From assembly GCA_038237645.1 (NCBI GenBank), contig JBBRYN010000090.1, positions 1 to 9,909 on the forward strand: a stretch of DNA of 9,909 nucleotides, given 5' to 3'. Every line of letters begins with the position of its first letter. Position 1 is the stretch's first letter. This DNA comes from QHCA01 sp038237645. GTDB taxonomy: Bacteria > Actinomycetota > Actinomycetes > Mycobacteriales > QHCA01. Under the pieces are notes generated by a model, which saw nothing but the letters and a program-made list of their open reading frames with translations, was not told the origin of the DNA and ran no database searches. A program made the translations under genes and the position numbers. Positions 1-8,537 of the stretch are shown in pieces.

Positions 1-1201
1 CTCCGAACATCGAACTCAAATCCACCCCTGACACCCCCCTGCCCACCACCCCGTCGACCGTCCCGGCAACGCCACCAGGAACAACCACAGAATGGCCGAA
101 GATCAACTCAGTCACCCACACGGAACGGCGAGGAGCCAGAAAAGCGGTGCGTAGCTCGACCGTCCTGGTCAGCGCGGCCAGGCCCGCAGGGCCGCAGAGG
201 ACAGCCGTACCGGAGGCGAGCGCTCCGAGGGAAGCGCCGGCGCCCGGGCCGAGATGTGGGGTGGAGATCAAGCTCGCGAGGGTGAGGGGATAGAGGACGG
301 CGACGCCGAGTCCGGCGACGGCCAGCCCGATGGTGACAGGCGTCGTGGTGGTGCCGATGGCGACCAGCAGCGATCCAGCCGCGGTGAGAAGCGCTGCTAT
401 GGGAACCAGCGGGAGTCGCGCGATCAGGGGAGCGGTCGTGAGCCGGCCGGTGGCCATTCCGATGGGGAAGGCGCTGCTGAGGCCGGCAGCCGCGGCCGTG
501 CCCAGCCCGGTCTGTTGCAGTCGTGCGACGGCCCAGACGACGAAGCAGAACTCCACGCAGACGGCGAGGACCACCGCGGCCCAGCGCCGCGCGACCTGGG
601 TACGTACGGCATGCTGGGTGACAACTCGCCGGGCGTCGGGCGGCTGACTCTGAGATTGGCCGCCCGATGAGCCGGTCGTTGCGGCGGATCCGCCGCCGGT
701 GAGGGCGAGCAGGGCCAGCGGCGCAAGGACGGCCAGCAGTCCGATGCGTCCGTTGATCCCCCAGGCTTGCAGGGCGCCGAGGGCGAGTGGAGCCAGGACA
801 GCGCAAGTGCTGGAGGCGGCATTGGCCTTGGTGAGGCGGGCCGCTGCATGCGGGCCGGCGAGAAGCACGGGGGTGGTGAGGGCCAGGGCGGCGGCGCCGA
901 GACCCAGCAGCAACCCGCCGAGCACCGCGAGAGTGACGTTGTCGGCCAGCGCCATCAGGGTCGCGCCGGCACCCACGACGACGGCCCCGACGCGAAGTGT
1001 CTGCTGTGGACCGTTGCGGAGCAGTCGCGGGCCGACCGCGGCGACCAGCAACAGCCCGGCGCCGAAGGCGGAAGGTAGCCAGCCCAGCCTGGTCGCGGGC
1101 AGGTCGAGGTCGCGGGCGAGCAGCACGACACAGGTGCCGATGCTGGTGATGGAGAAACCCAGGACGGCTTGCGCGACTGCCGCCTGGACGTCTCGCCGCA
1201 C
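1..1201 (-). CDS. MFS transporter, 3' end unresolved (possible frameshift near 140-143)
   Basis: This is a major facilitator superfamily permease of the 12-helix, drug/sugar-efflux-like type in the cytoplasmic membrane; the substrate is unknown. The frame starts at GTG 1201, four bases after the TGA of the GH13 gene, so the two are probably co-transcribed and translationally coupled. No good SD is visible, and no other start codon was seen close upstream. Eleven hydrophobic segments follow in order, for example VLGFSITSIGTCVVLL (TM1), LAVLGGLLLGLGAAAL (TM4), a hydrophilic central loop rich in Ser/Gln, and VTIGLAVAGLGVAVLYPL (TM10). After 'ELRTAF', near base 143, the open frame turns hydrophilic, its third-position GC falls, and it runs off the left edge without a stop. 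Removing one base from the A-tract at 140-143 restores AFWLLAVPCG and a stop at 112-114, which would give about 363 residues. The real end is therefore probably 112 if there is an indel, or beyond the window if not. The family call is firm; the transport direction is not. Confidence 0.8.
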   Translation of the reverse strand, partial: MRRDVQAAVAQAVLGFSITSIGTCVVLLARDLDLPATRLGWLPSAFGAGLLLVAAVGPRLLRNGPQQTLRVGAVVVGAGATLMALADNVTLAVLGGLLLGLGAAALALTTPVLLAGPHAAARLTKANAASSTCAVLAPLALGALQAWGINGRIGLLAVLAPLALLALTGGGSAATTGSSGGQSQSQPPDARRVVTQHAVRTQVARRWAAVVLAVCVEFCFVVWAVARLQQTGLGTAAAAGLSSAFPIGMATGRLTTAPLIARLPLVPIAALLTAAGSLLVAIGTTTTPVTIGLAVAGLGVAVLYPLTLASLISTPHLGPGAGASLGALASGTAVLCGPAGLAALTRTVELRTAFLAPRRSVWVTELIFGHSVVVPGGVAGTVDGVVGRGVSGVDLSSMFG

Positions 1202-1205
1202 TGAG

Positions 1206-2855
1206 TCAGCTGCGATCTGGTCGGACTGCCTCGTGCAGCAACAGCGCCTGTTGGGGTGCCAGGCGAAACCGGTCGGTGTGCGGGCTGGCCGGGCGGACGT
1301 TGGGATCGTCGGTGTCGTATACGGCCGGGGCGGGCAGGAAGAACTCGCTGCTGGGGACATCGGCGAGGTTGGCCAGCGCCCAGAGACCACCGCGCCGGAA
1401 GGCGGTGACGGCTGCGCTGTGACGCGATCCGTTTGCCGATGGCAGCGACACGACGGTGAGCTCGCCCGCGGTCGTCGGATCTGCGACACCGATCCGGCGG
1501 CGGGTGGCGAGCAGCCGGCGGATGGCATTCAGGTGCGAGCCGGGTTCGGTCTGCTGTTGCGCGGCTGTCTCCGTACGATCACGACCGACCTCGGGCAGCC
1601 ACGGCGTCCCGCTGGTGAATCCTGAGTTGGGACCGGGGACCCAGGGCATCGGGGTGCGGGCGGTGTCGCGGCTCTCGCCCGGCTCGGCCGCGGCGAGCGG
1701 GTCACGCCCCTGCCCCGGGAGCACGGCACCGTTGTGCAGACCGAGTTCTTCCCCCTGATAAAGCCAGAAGGTGCCGGGCAGCAGCGCCATGAGTACGTGC
1801 AGAGCCAGCGAACGGCGGCGGCCGACCTCGCCGCCGCCGTAGCGGCTGACGGCCCGCGGCCGGTCGTGGTTGCCCTGCACCCAGGACAGCTGCGGGGACG
1901 CGGCGGCCGCCGCGGCGATCATGTCGTGGACTCGGTCGGACTCCCATCCCATCTCCACGAGCCCGAACCAGAACGAGGAATGCAGCCGCTCGCCGGCGAC
2001 GAAGGCCGCCAGTGCCCGCGGCTCGAGTTCGTAGACCTCGCCGACGAGAAACGCGCCGTAGCGGTCGGCGATCCGCCGCCAGCGTTCGTGGATCGCGTGC
2101 ACGTCGGGCTGGTGGATGTCGTAGCGATGCTCCTGACGGCGCCAGGTCTGGGTGACTCCGCGCACTGGGGAAACCTGGTCGCCGGGCAGCAGCGGGTTGT
2201 CCGGCAAATCGGGATGCTTGATCAGGTAGGCCGCCGTGTCGATGCGAAACCCGTCCAGCCCACGACTGAACCAGTGCTCCAGGACGGCGTCGACTTCGGT
2301 GACAACGGCGGGGTTGCGCCAGTTGAGATCCGGCTGCTCGGGGGCGAACAGGTGCAAGTAGTACTGCCCCGTGGCCGGGCTGAGCGTCCAGGCCGGGCCA
2401 CCGAAGTGCGACAGCCAGTTGTTCGGCGGGCCGCCGTCCGGCGCGGGGTCACGCCAGATGTAGTAGGCGCGATGTGGATCGGTACGAGTTGTCACCGCGG
2501 CGACGAACCACGGATGCTGATCGCTCGTGTGGTTGACCACCAGATCGCCGATGATGCGCATGCCACGGTCGTGGACCGCCTCGATCAACTCGGCGAGGGC
2601 GGCGGGCCCGCCGAAGCTGGGGTCGACGGTGAGGTAGTCGGCGACGTCGTAGCCGTGGTCACGCATCGGCGAGGTGAAGAACGGGGTGAGCCACACCAGA
2701 TCGACCCCGACGAAGGACAGGTGGTCCAGGTGCGCGGTGACGCCGGACAGGTCGCCCCACCCATCGCCGTCACTGTCGGCGAACGACGGCAGGTACACCT
2801 GGTAGCCCACGGCATCTCGCCACCAAGGCGGCTGCCGGGCACCGGAGGAATCCAT
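1206..2855 (-). CDS. GH13 alpha-glucosidase (alpha-amylase family)
   Basis: This is a cytoplasmic glycoside hydrolase of family GH13 in the oligo-1,6-glucosidase/alpha-glucosidase group, which removes glucose from the non-reducing end of small alpha-glucans. Counting from ATG 2855 (549 residues, usual for the family), it shows a Ca-binding-type loop DSDGDGWGD (27-35), region I DLVVNH (104-109), QPDLNW (174-179), region II GFRIDTA with nucleophile Asp206, GEVY with acid/base Glu273, and NHD with Asp331. The C-terminal 100 residues fit the beta-domain. Thr207, just after the nucleophile, is the residue typical of alpha-1,4-acting enzymes; alpha-1,6 enzymes usually have Val there. No signal peptide is seen. 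The frame is open up to GTG 2876, but AAGGA at 2862-2866 lies 6 bases before ATG 2855 and 3 before ATG 2858, so 2855 or 2858 is the likelier start. It is divergent from the ROK gene and heads an operon with the MFS gene. Maltose-type, trehalose-type and other GH13 substrates cannot be separated by eye. Confidence 0.93.
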   Translation of the reverse strand: MDSSGARQPPWWRDAVGYQVYLPSFADSDGDGWGDLSGVTAHLDHLSFVGVDLVWLTPFFTSPMRDHGYDVADYLTVDPSFGGPAALAELIEAVHDRGMRIIGDLVVNHTSDQHPWFVAAVTTRTDPHRAYYIWRDPAPDGGPPNNWLSHFGGPAWTLSPATGQYYLHLFAPEQPDLNWRNPAVVTEVDAVLEHWFSRGLDGFRIDTAAYLIKHPDLPDNPLLPGDQVSPVRGVTQTWRRQEHRYDIHQPDVHAIHERWRRIADRYGAFLVGEVYELEPRALAAFVAGERLHSSFWFGLVEMGWESDRVHDMIAAAAAASPQLSWVQGNHDRPRAVSRYGGGEVGRRRSLALHVLMALLPGTFWLYQGEELGLHNGAVLPGQGRDPLAAAEPGESRDTARTPMPWVPGPNSGFTSGTPWLPEVGRDRTETAAQQQTEPGSHLNAIRRLLATRRRIGVADPTTAGELTVVSLPSANGSRHSAAVTAFRRGGLWALANLADVPSSEFFLPAPAVYDTDDPNVRPASPHTDRFRLAPQQALLLHEAVRPDRS

Positions 2856-2861
2856 CATGCT

Positions 2862-2866
2862 TCCTT
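2862..2866 (-). promoter_or_regulatory. Ribosome binding site of the GH13 gene
   Basis: The minus strand reads AAAGGAAGC and then ATGATG. AAGGA lies 3 bases before the first ATG (2858) and 6 bases before the second (2855). This argues against the more upstream GTG at 2876, which has no SD-like sequence in front of it. Confidence 0.6.
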
Positions 2867-2900
2867 TCACATCCACGGCGACAGCGTGTCCGTCGGTTCA

Positions 2901-2931
2901 CGTAATATACTCGGTAGTCGAGGATATTACG
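2901..2931. promoter_or_regulatory. Palindromic operator in the divergent GH13/ROK promoter region
   Basis: Outer arms CGTAATAT (2901-2908) and ATATTACG (2924-2931) are perfect inverted repeats. Inner arms CTCG (2910-2913) and CGAG (2919-2922) share the same centre at 2916. Only the A/G pair at 2909/2923 breaks the symmetry of a 31-bp element. It is the most AT-rich spot of the local sequence. It overlaps TATACT (2906-2911), a good -10 candidate for the ROK gene on the plus strand, and TATATT (2904-2909 on the minus strand), a -10 candidate for GH13. No convincing -35 is seen on either strand. Bound protein would block both promoters, so autorepression and repression of GH13/MFS by the ROK protein is the natural reading (inference). 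Confidence 0.65.
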
Positions 2932-2944
2932 AGGAGCTCGCCGA

Positions 2945-4120
2945 ATGTCCAGCGATAAGCCCGATCGGTCCCGTGCGTCGCGGTGGCGCACCGCCGCCGA
3001 CGTTCTCACGCTGATGCATCGAGAGCCGGGCATCACCCGGGCGGCCGTCTCGCGACGGCTGCACCTGAGCAGCGGATCCGCCGCCGAGATCACCGCACGG
3101 CTGCACGACCTCCGGCTGCTCGCCGAAGCACCGGCATCGCCGCAGGGTCGGGGCCGGCCGACCACGATCCTCGCGCCTCATCCGGAGGGCCCGCTCCTCC
3201 TGGCCGCAGAACTACGGCAAGGGGGTTGGCGCTGCGCGTTCGCCGCTGTCGACGGCCAACCGTCCCCACTCGCGTCCGGCCGGCACGTCAGCCGCGACCC
3301 CACCGCCGTCCTGGCCGCGATGAGGCGCACCATCAGCCGCGCGAAGCGCCGATTCGGCGATCGGATCCGCGCGGTGTCCCTCGCCGTGGCCGGCACCGTC
3401 AGCAACGGGCACCTGGTCCAGGCCGCCACCCTGGGCTGGGGGCCCGTCGACCTCGCCCGGCTCGTCGACGGCTCGGACCTGCCGTTGCTGGTCGGCAACG
3501 ATGCCACCCTCGCCGGCGTTGCCGAGGCACGCACCGGCCGCGCGTCCGGCGCCGGCACCACGCTGCACCTGCTCGTCGAGGTCGGCATCGGCGGTGCCCT
3601 CATCATCGACGGGCGGCCGGTGAACGGCGCCACCGGTGCCGGCGGGGAGTACGGGCACCTGCCGTTCGGGGACCGGCGGCTGCGCTGCCCTTGCGGAGCG
3701 CGGGGCTGCTGGGACCTCGAGGTGGACGGCCGCGCGCTCGCCCGACACCTCGGTGAACCTGTTCCCGCCGACCCCGGCGGCTATGCCTGCCAGGTCCTCG
3801 ACCGCGCTCCCAGCGATCCGCGTGCTCAGCGCGCCCTGGCGTCGGTCGCCGGCGCGCTGGCCGGCGGCATCGCCGGCCTCGTCAACGCACTCGACCCGGA
3901 CATCGTCACCCTCGGAGGAGCAGCCGGCCCCGTGCGGGCCAGTGCTCCGCAGGATTTCAGCGCCGCGTACATCGCGGGCCTGATGGACTTCCGCAGGGCA
4001 CATCCCGCGCCGGTCCTCGACGCGGCGCACGGCAACGAGGGAGCGCTGCTCGGCGCCGTGGCCGTCGGCCTGGATCACATCACCGGAGAGGCTGCGCTTG
4101 CGGCCTGGGCCAACCGGTGA
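2945..4120 (+). CDS. ROK-family transcriptional repressor
   Basis: This is a sugar-responsive repressor of the ROK (NagC/XylR-type) family with 391 residues, the normal length for a ROK regulator. Residues about 15-60 form a winged helix-turn-helix (ITRAAVSRRLHLSSGSAAEITARLHDLRLL). The rest is the two-lobed ROK sugar-binding domain. Visible family residues are ND (Asp186) in VGNDATLAG, GEYGH (His238), and the zinc motif C-P-C-G-x2-G-C with Cys248, Cys250 and Cys255. The Glu usually following in GCxE is Asp257 (GCWDLE), a mild departure. The start ATG 2945 has GAGGAG at 2931-2936 with 8-base spacing. The first SD base is also the last base of the palindrome, so the operator, promoter and SD lie very close together. 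The gene is divergent from GH13, which suggests it controls that enzyme and the coupled transporter. The inducer is probably a mono- or disaccharide released from the GH13 substrate, but it is not identifiable. Confidence 0.92.
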   Translation: MSSDKPDRSRASRWRTAADVLTLMHREPGITRAAVSRRLHLSSGSAAEITARLHDLRLLAEAPASPQGRGRPTTILAPHPEGPLLLAAELRQGGWRCAFAAVDGQPSPLASGRHVSRDPTAVLAAMRRTISRAKRRFGDRIRAVSLAVAGTVSNGHLVQAATLGWGPVDLARLVDGSDLPLLVGNDATLAGVAEARTGRASGAGTTLHLLVEVGIGGALIIDGRPVNGATGAGGEYGHLPFGDRRLRCPCGARGCWDLEVDGRALARHLGEPVPADPGGYACQVLDRAPSDPRAQRALASVAGALAGGIAGLVNALDPDIVTLGGAAGPVRASAPQDFSAAYIAGLMDFRRAHPAPVLDAAHGNEGALLGAVAVGLDHITGEAALAAWANR

Positions 4121-4149
4121 CACGCCGGCGCTGCTGAGCACAGCCGTGC

Positions 4150-4177
4150 GCCCGGCTGGAGTGTGGTGCAGCCGGGC
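4150..4177 (+). terminator. GC-rich hairpin, candidate terminator of the ROK gene
   Basis: GCCCGGCT (4150-4157) pairs perfectly with AGCCGGGC (4170-4177) across a 12-base loop, starting 30 bases after the ROK stop codon. There is no T-run behind it. Terminators without a T-tract are often proposed in high-GC actinomycetes, but without the tract this remains a candidate. Confidence 0.45.
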
Positions 4178-4255
4178 CATTGCCGTCAGCAGTCTGCGCT
4201 GGCACAGTGATTCCCACAGTCGGGTCTCCAACCGCTGGACCCCCTCGTAGCCGAG

Positions 4256-4284
4256 GATCCGGTCCCCGCCGGATCAGGCGGGAG
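4256..4284 (+). promoter_or_regulatory. Two mutually exclusive hairpins covering the STAS gene ribosome binding site
   Basis: Hairpin A pairs GATCCGG (4256-4262) with CCGGATC (4269-4275) over a 6-base loop. Hairpin B pairs CCCGCC (4265-4270) with GGCGGG (4277-4282), also over a 6-base loop. They share bases 4269-4270, and each arm falls in the other's loop, so only one can form. Hairpin B hides most of the SD (GGGAG at 4280-4284) in front of ATG 4290; hairpin A leaves it free. The pairing is seen directly. A regulatory role is inference, and GC-rich sequence can produce such stems by chance. Confidence 0.35.
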
Positions 4285-4289
4285 TGTTC

Positions 4290-4688
4290 ATGGACCTGCA
4301 GATCTGCGTCACACCCGCCGACAGCGGTGCCGTAATGCGCGTCGGTGGGGAGCTAGATTCGGCCACCGCACCGCAACTTCAGGAGGCGGTCACGGGAGCG
4401 GTGCAGGCGTTCGGCCCGCGACTGGCTGTCGACCTTGCCGGCCTGACCTTCCTGGACTGCAGCGGCATCGGCATCCTGGTGAAGGCCCACCGCGAACTCG
4501 ACCAGGCCGGCGGCCACCTGCGGGTGCTCAACCCCACGCGGCTGGTCCGGCGAGTGATCGATCTGTGCGGGCTGGGTGACCACCTCGACATCAGCAACGG
4601 TGCGAGCAGCGTTGACGGCCGCCAACGAGCCGAACCCGGCGTACCCGACGTGCTGGCGTGCAGTTCAGCAACCGCTCAGTCCGAGTGA
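4290..4688 (+). CDS. STAS-domain anti-sigma-factor antagonist
   Basis: This is a small cytoplasmic STAS protein of the SpoIIAA/RsbV/BldG type, 132 residues long. Such proteins bind an anti-sigma factor kinase and free its sigma factor until they are phosphorylated. The fold is readable: an N-terminal strand pair with GGELDSATAP (19-28), a helix, then LAVDLAGLTFLDCSGIGILV, where Ser58 in D-C-S-G matches the phospho-acceptor serine of the family. The residue before it, usually Ser or Thr, is Cys57. A helix and the final strand HLRVLNPTRLVRRVIDLCGLGDHL follow. The last 30 residues (about 103-132) are a non-conserved tail. The frame is open from GTG 4284, but GGGAG at 4280-4284 lies 5 bases before ATG 4290, so that start is preferred. 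No kinase or sigma-factor gene is in the window, so its partner is encoded elsewhere. It converges with the P-type ATPase gene. Confidence 0.9.
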   Translation: MDLQICVTPADSGAVMRVGGELDSATAPQLQEAVTGAVQAFGPRLAVDLAGLTFLDCSGIGILVKAHRELDQAGGHLRVLNPTRLVRRVIDLCGLGDHLDISNGASSVDGRQRAEPGVPDVLACSSATAQSE

Positions 4689-4769
4689 TCGTGACCCGTT
4701 AGGGCGAGGCGGTGGTGCTTGGCGACGACAGCCGCGAACTCTTCGGTGCAGTGCAGCGCGTCCGGTGCG

Positions 4770-7343
<2,574 letters not shown>

Positions 7344-7349
7344 CGCTGG

Positions 7350-7355
7350 CCTCCC
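7350..7355 (-). promoter_or_regulatory. Ribosome binding site of the P-type ATPase gene
   Basis: The minus strand reads GGGAGG, then six bases, then GTG at 7343. This strong SD fixes the start and excludes the 205-residue upstream extension that the open frame would allow. Confidence 0.75.
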
Positions 7356-7372
7356 TGTCCCTATCCCGTCGC

Positions 7373-7384
7373 GTGGGCGCCCAC
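7373..7384. promoter_or_regulatory. 12-bp perfect palindrome in the ATPase/ChrB-N intergenic region
   Basis: GTGGGCGCCCAC is fully self-complementary. It lies about 30 bases before the ATPase start and about the same distance before the ChrB-N start. It would fall at or just after the transcription start predicted from TATCAT (7388-7393, minus strand). An operator role is inferred from position only. Confidence 0.35.
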
Positions 7385-7387
7385 CCG

Positions 7388-7405
7388 ATGATACGGGTGT
7401 AGCAT
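7388..7405. promoter_or_regulatory. Back-to-back -10 elements in an imperfect palindrome (divergent promoters)
   Basis: ATGATAC (7388-7394) and GTAGCAT (7399-7405) are inverted repeats with one mismatch and a 4-base spacer. Read on the minus strand, the left arm contains TATCAT, a -10 candidate for the ATPase. On the plus strand the right arm contains TAGCAT (7400-7405), a -10 candidate for the ChrB-N gene that would start its mRNA at about 7412-7413, exactly at the start codon. Neither direction shows a clear -35. The two polymerase sites overlap, so the promoters should compete. Confidence 0.45.
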
Positions 7406-7412
7406 TAACCGG

Positions 7413-8036
7413 GTGGCCACACCGCGCGATTCGTGGCTGCTGGTGACGGTCACGACCGCCGGCGCGCCGGCGACCCTGCGGGTGACGGTGTGGCGCAAGC
7501 TCAAAGCCCTCGGCGCGCTCTACCTCCAACAGTCGGTGTGCCTGCTGCCCGCGCTGCCAGCCGTCGGCCAGGAACTCGACCAGCTGACTCAGCGGGTCAA
7601 CAGCGAAGGTGGCGCCATCCGGGTCCTGGCCATCAGCGTCACCGACCTGGAGCAGGACGCCGCGCTGCGCGCGGAACTGCGGGCCGCCCGGGACGCAGAA
7701 TACGGGGAGGTTCTCGAGCGGCTCCCGGCCTTCTTCGCCGAACTGGAGATGGAGACCGCCCGCGGCCGCACCACATTCGAGGAGGTCGAGGAGTCCGAGG
7801 CCGACCTGGCCCGCTTCCGCAGCTGGCTGGCCAAGATCGACGCCCGGAACTACTTCGACGCACCGCACGCGGTGACCGCCCACCAACAGCTCACCGGCGC
7901 CGAGGAGGCCATGCGCCGTTTCACCGAACAGGCGATGGCTGCCGACGAGCCACTGCACAGACCCAGGTCACCGAGTCGGCGTCTGCGCTCCGCCCGGCCG
8001 CCAGGCGACGCTGGCCACCGGGCCAAGGGCTGCTGA
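7413..8036 (+). CDS. ChrB N-terminal-domain protein (chromate-resistance related), probably leaderless
   Basis: The 207-residue protein begins with a stretch recalling the N-terminal domain of ChrB: DSWLLVTVTTAGAPATLRVTVWRKLKALGALYLQQSVCLLP, with the W-R-x-L-K-x-L-G-A pattern. A long charged helical part (about 75-150) follows and then a poorly conserved Arg/Pro-rich tail. The C-terminal catalytic-looking domain of full ChrB (about 300 residues) is absent, so this is a stand-alone ChrB-N form. ChrB has been described as a chromate-responsive regulator; whether this protein binds DNA or metal is not shown. No SD precedes GTG 7413, but TAGCAT sits 7 bases upstream, which fits leaderless translation. 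It is divergent from the P-type ATPase, and pairing with that pump is the best functional hint. No ChrA chromate transporter is in the window, so a chromate role is doubtful. The family call is from memory of the sequence pattern. Confidence 0.7.
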   Translation: MATPRDSWLLVTVTTAGAPATLRVTVWRKLKALGALYLQQSVCLLPALPAVGQELDQLTQRVNSEGGAIRVLAISVTDLEQDAALRAELRAARDAEYGEVLERLPAFFAELEMETARGRTTFEEVEESEADLARFRSWLAKIDARNYFDAPHAVTAHQQLTGAEEAMRRFTEQAMAADEPLHRPRSPSRRLRSARPPGDAGHRAKGC

Positions 8037-8063
8037 CCCCCCGACCGTCTGCCGTGGCCTGAC

Positions 8064-8537
8064 TCACGACCGCCCGGACCGCCCCGCCGGCAGGAACAGC
8101 AAGGCCAGCGCCGCCGCCGCGGCGAGCGCCTCGGCCACGGCACTGATCGTCTTCCCGGCGTACCAGCTGGGGTCGTACATGTCAGGCACCGGACCCACGG
8201 CACCTACGTCGACGTAGCGGTAGACCACGACCGCCACGGCCCCGCCGCCGGCAACGGCAAGAGCGAACAACACGGCGGCGCGACGCCGGAAAAGTAGCAG
8301 CAGCACCAGCGCGGCTAACGCCAGCGCCGCCTCGACCCGGAAGAGCTGACCCTGGCTGACCGACGGGCTGCCGCTTCCCCGCAGCGAATCGAACCGTCCA
8401 GCAAGGTGCCAGTGCACGTAGACATCAACGACCAGACCGGCAGCGACCGCGGCCAGCAATACCAAGCGCGGAGCCGCATTGCCGGCAGAGCGCGACCGAG
8501 GCGCCCTGGCCCCTTCTGCTTCCTGTTGCTCAGGCAA
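8064..8537 (-). CDS. Four-helix membrane protein of unknown function
   Basis: The protein has 157 residues if started at TTG 8537. A polar N-terminal tail (about 20 residues) is followed by four hydrophobic helices: LVLLAAVAAGLVVDVYV, AALALAALVLLLLF, AVLFALAVAGGGAVAVVVY and ISAVAEALAAAAALALLFL. Between helices 1 and 2 is VHWHLAGRFD and later SQGQLFRVEA; between helices 3 and 4 is YRYVDVGAVGPVPDMYDPSWYAGK. This pattern resembles a widespread actinobacterial hypothetical membrane family, with no known activity that I can name. The frame is open to GTG 8636, but GGAG (8545-8548) lies 7 bases before TTG 8537, and that start overlaps the preceding ORF by 8 bases, in keeping with the other overlaps of this operon. 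The start is therefore an inference. As last gene of the ArsR-CDF operon, it may serve metal handling or may only share the promoter. The His residues in VHWH are possible metal ligands, but that is speculation. Confidence 0.75.
   Translation of the reverse strand: MPEQQEAEGARAPRSRSAGNAAPRLVLLAAVAAGLVVDVYVHWHLAGRFDSLRGSGSPSVSQGQLFRVEAALALAALVLLLLFRRRAAVLFALAVAGGGAVAVVVYRYVDVGAVGPVPDMYDPSWYAGKTISAVAEALAAAAALALLFLPAGRSGRS

Noticed and set aside
108..806. 232-residue minus-strand open frame at the left end
   Set aside because: It is out of frame with the hydrophobic MFS reading frame, and its product is Arg/Pro/His-rich with no membrane segments. Only its last few codons could matter if an indel shifted the MFS frame.
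699..1625. 308-residue plus-strand open frame opposite MFS and GH13
   Set aside because: Low-complexity Ala/Arg/Ser/Pro composition, and it spans the junction of two well-supported genes on the opposite strand.
1734..3014. 426-residue plus-strand open frame opposite GH13
   Set aside because: No recognisable domain, it crosses the promoter palindrome and runs into the ROK gene in another frame; GH13 catalytic motifs lie on the other strand.
3212..4231. 339-residue minus-strand open frame opposite the ROK gene
   Set aside because: No motif and Gly/Ala/Arg-rich; the plus strand has the full ROK signature including the zinc motif.
7344..7958. N-terminal extension of the P-type ATPase frame by 205 residues
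   Set aside because: A strong SD precedes GTG 7343. The extension has no domain, crosses the divergent promoters and is antisense to the ChrB-N gene.
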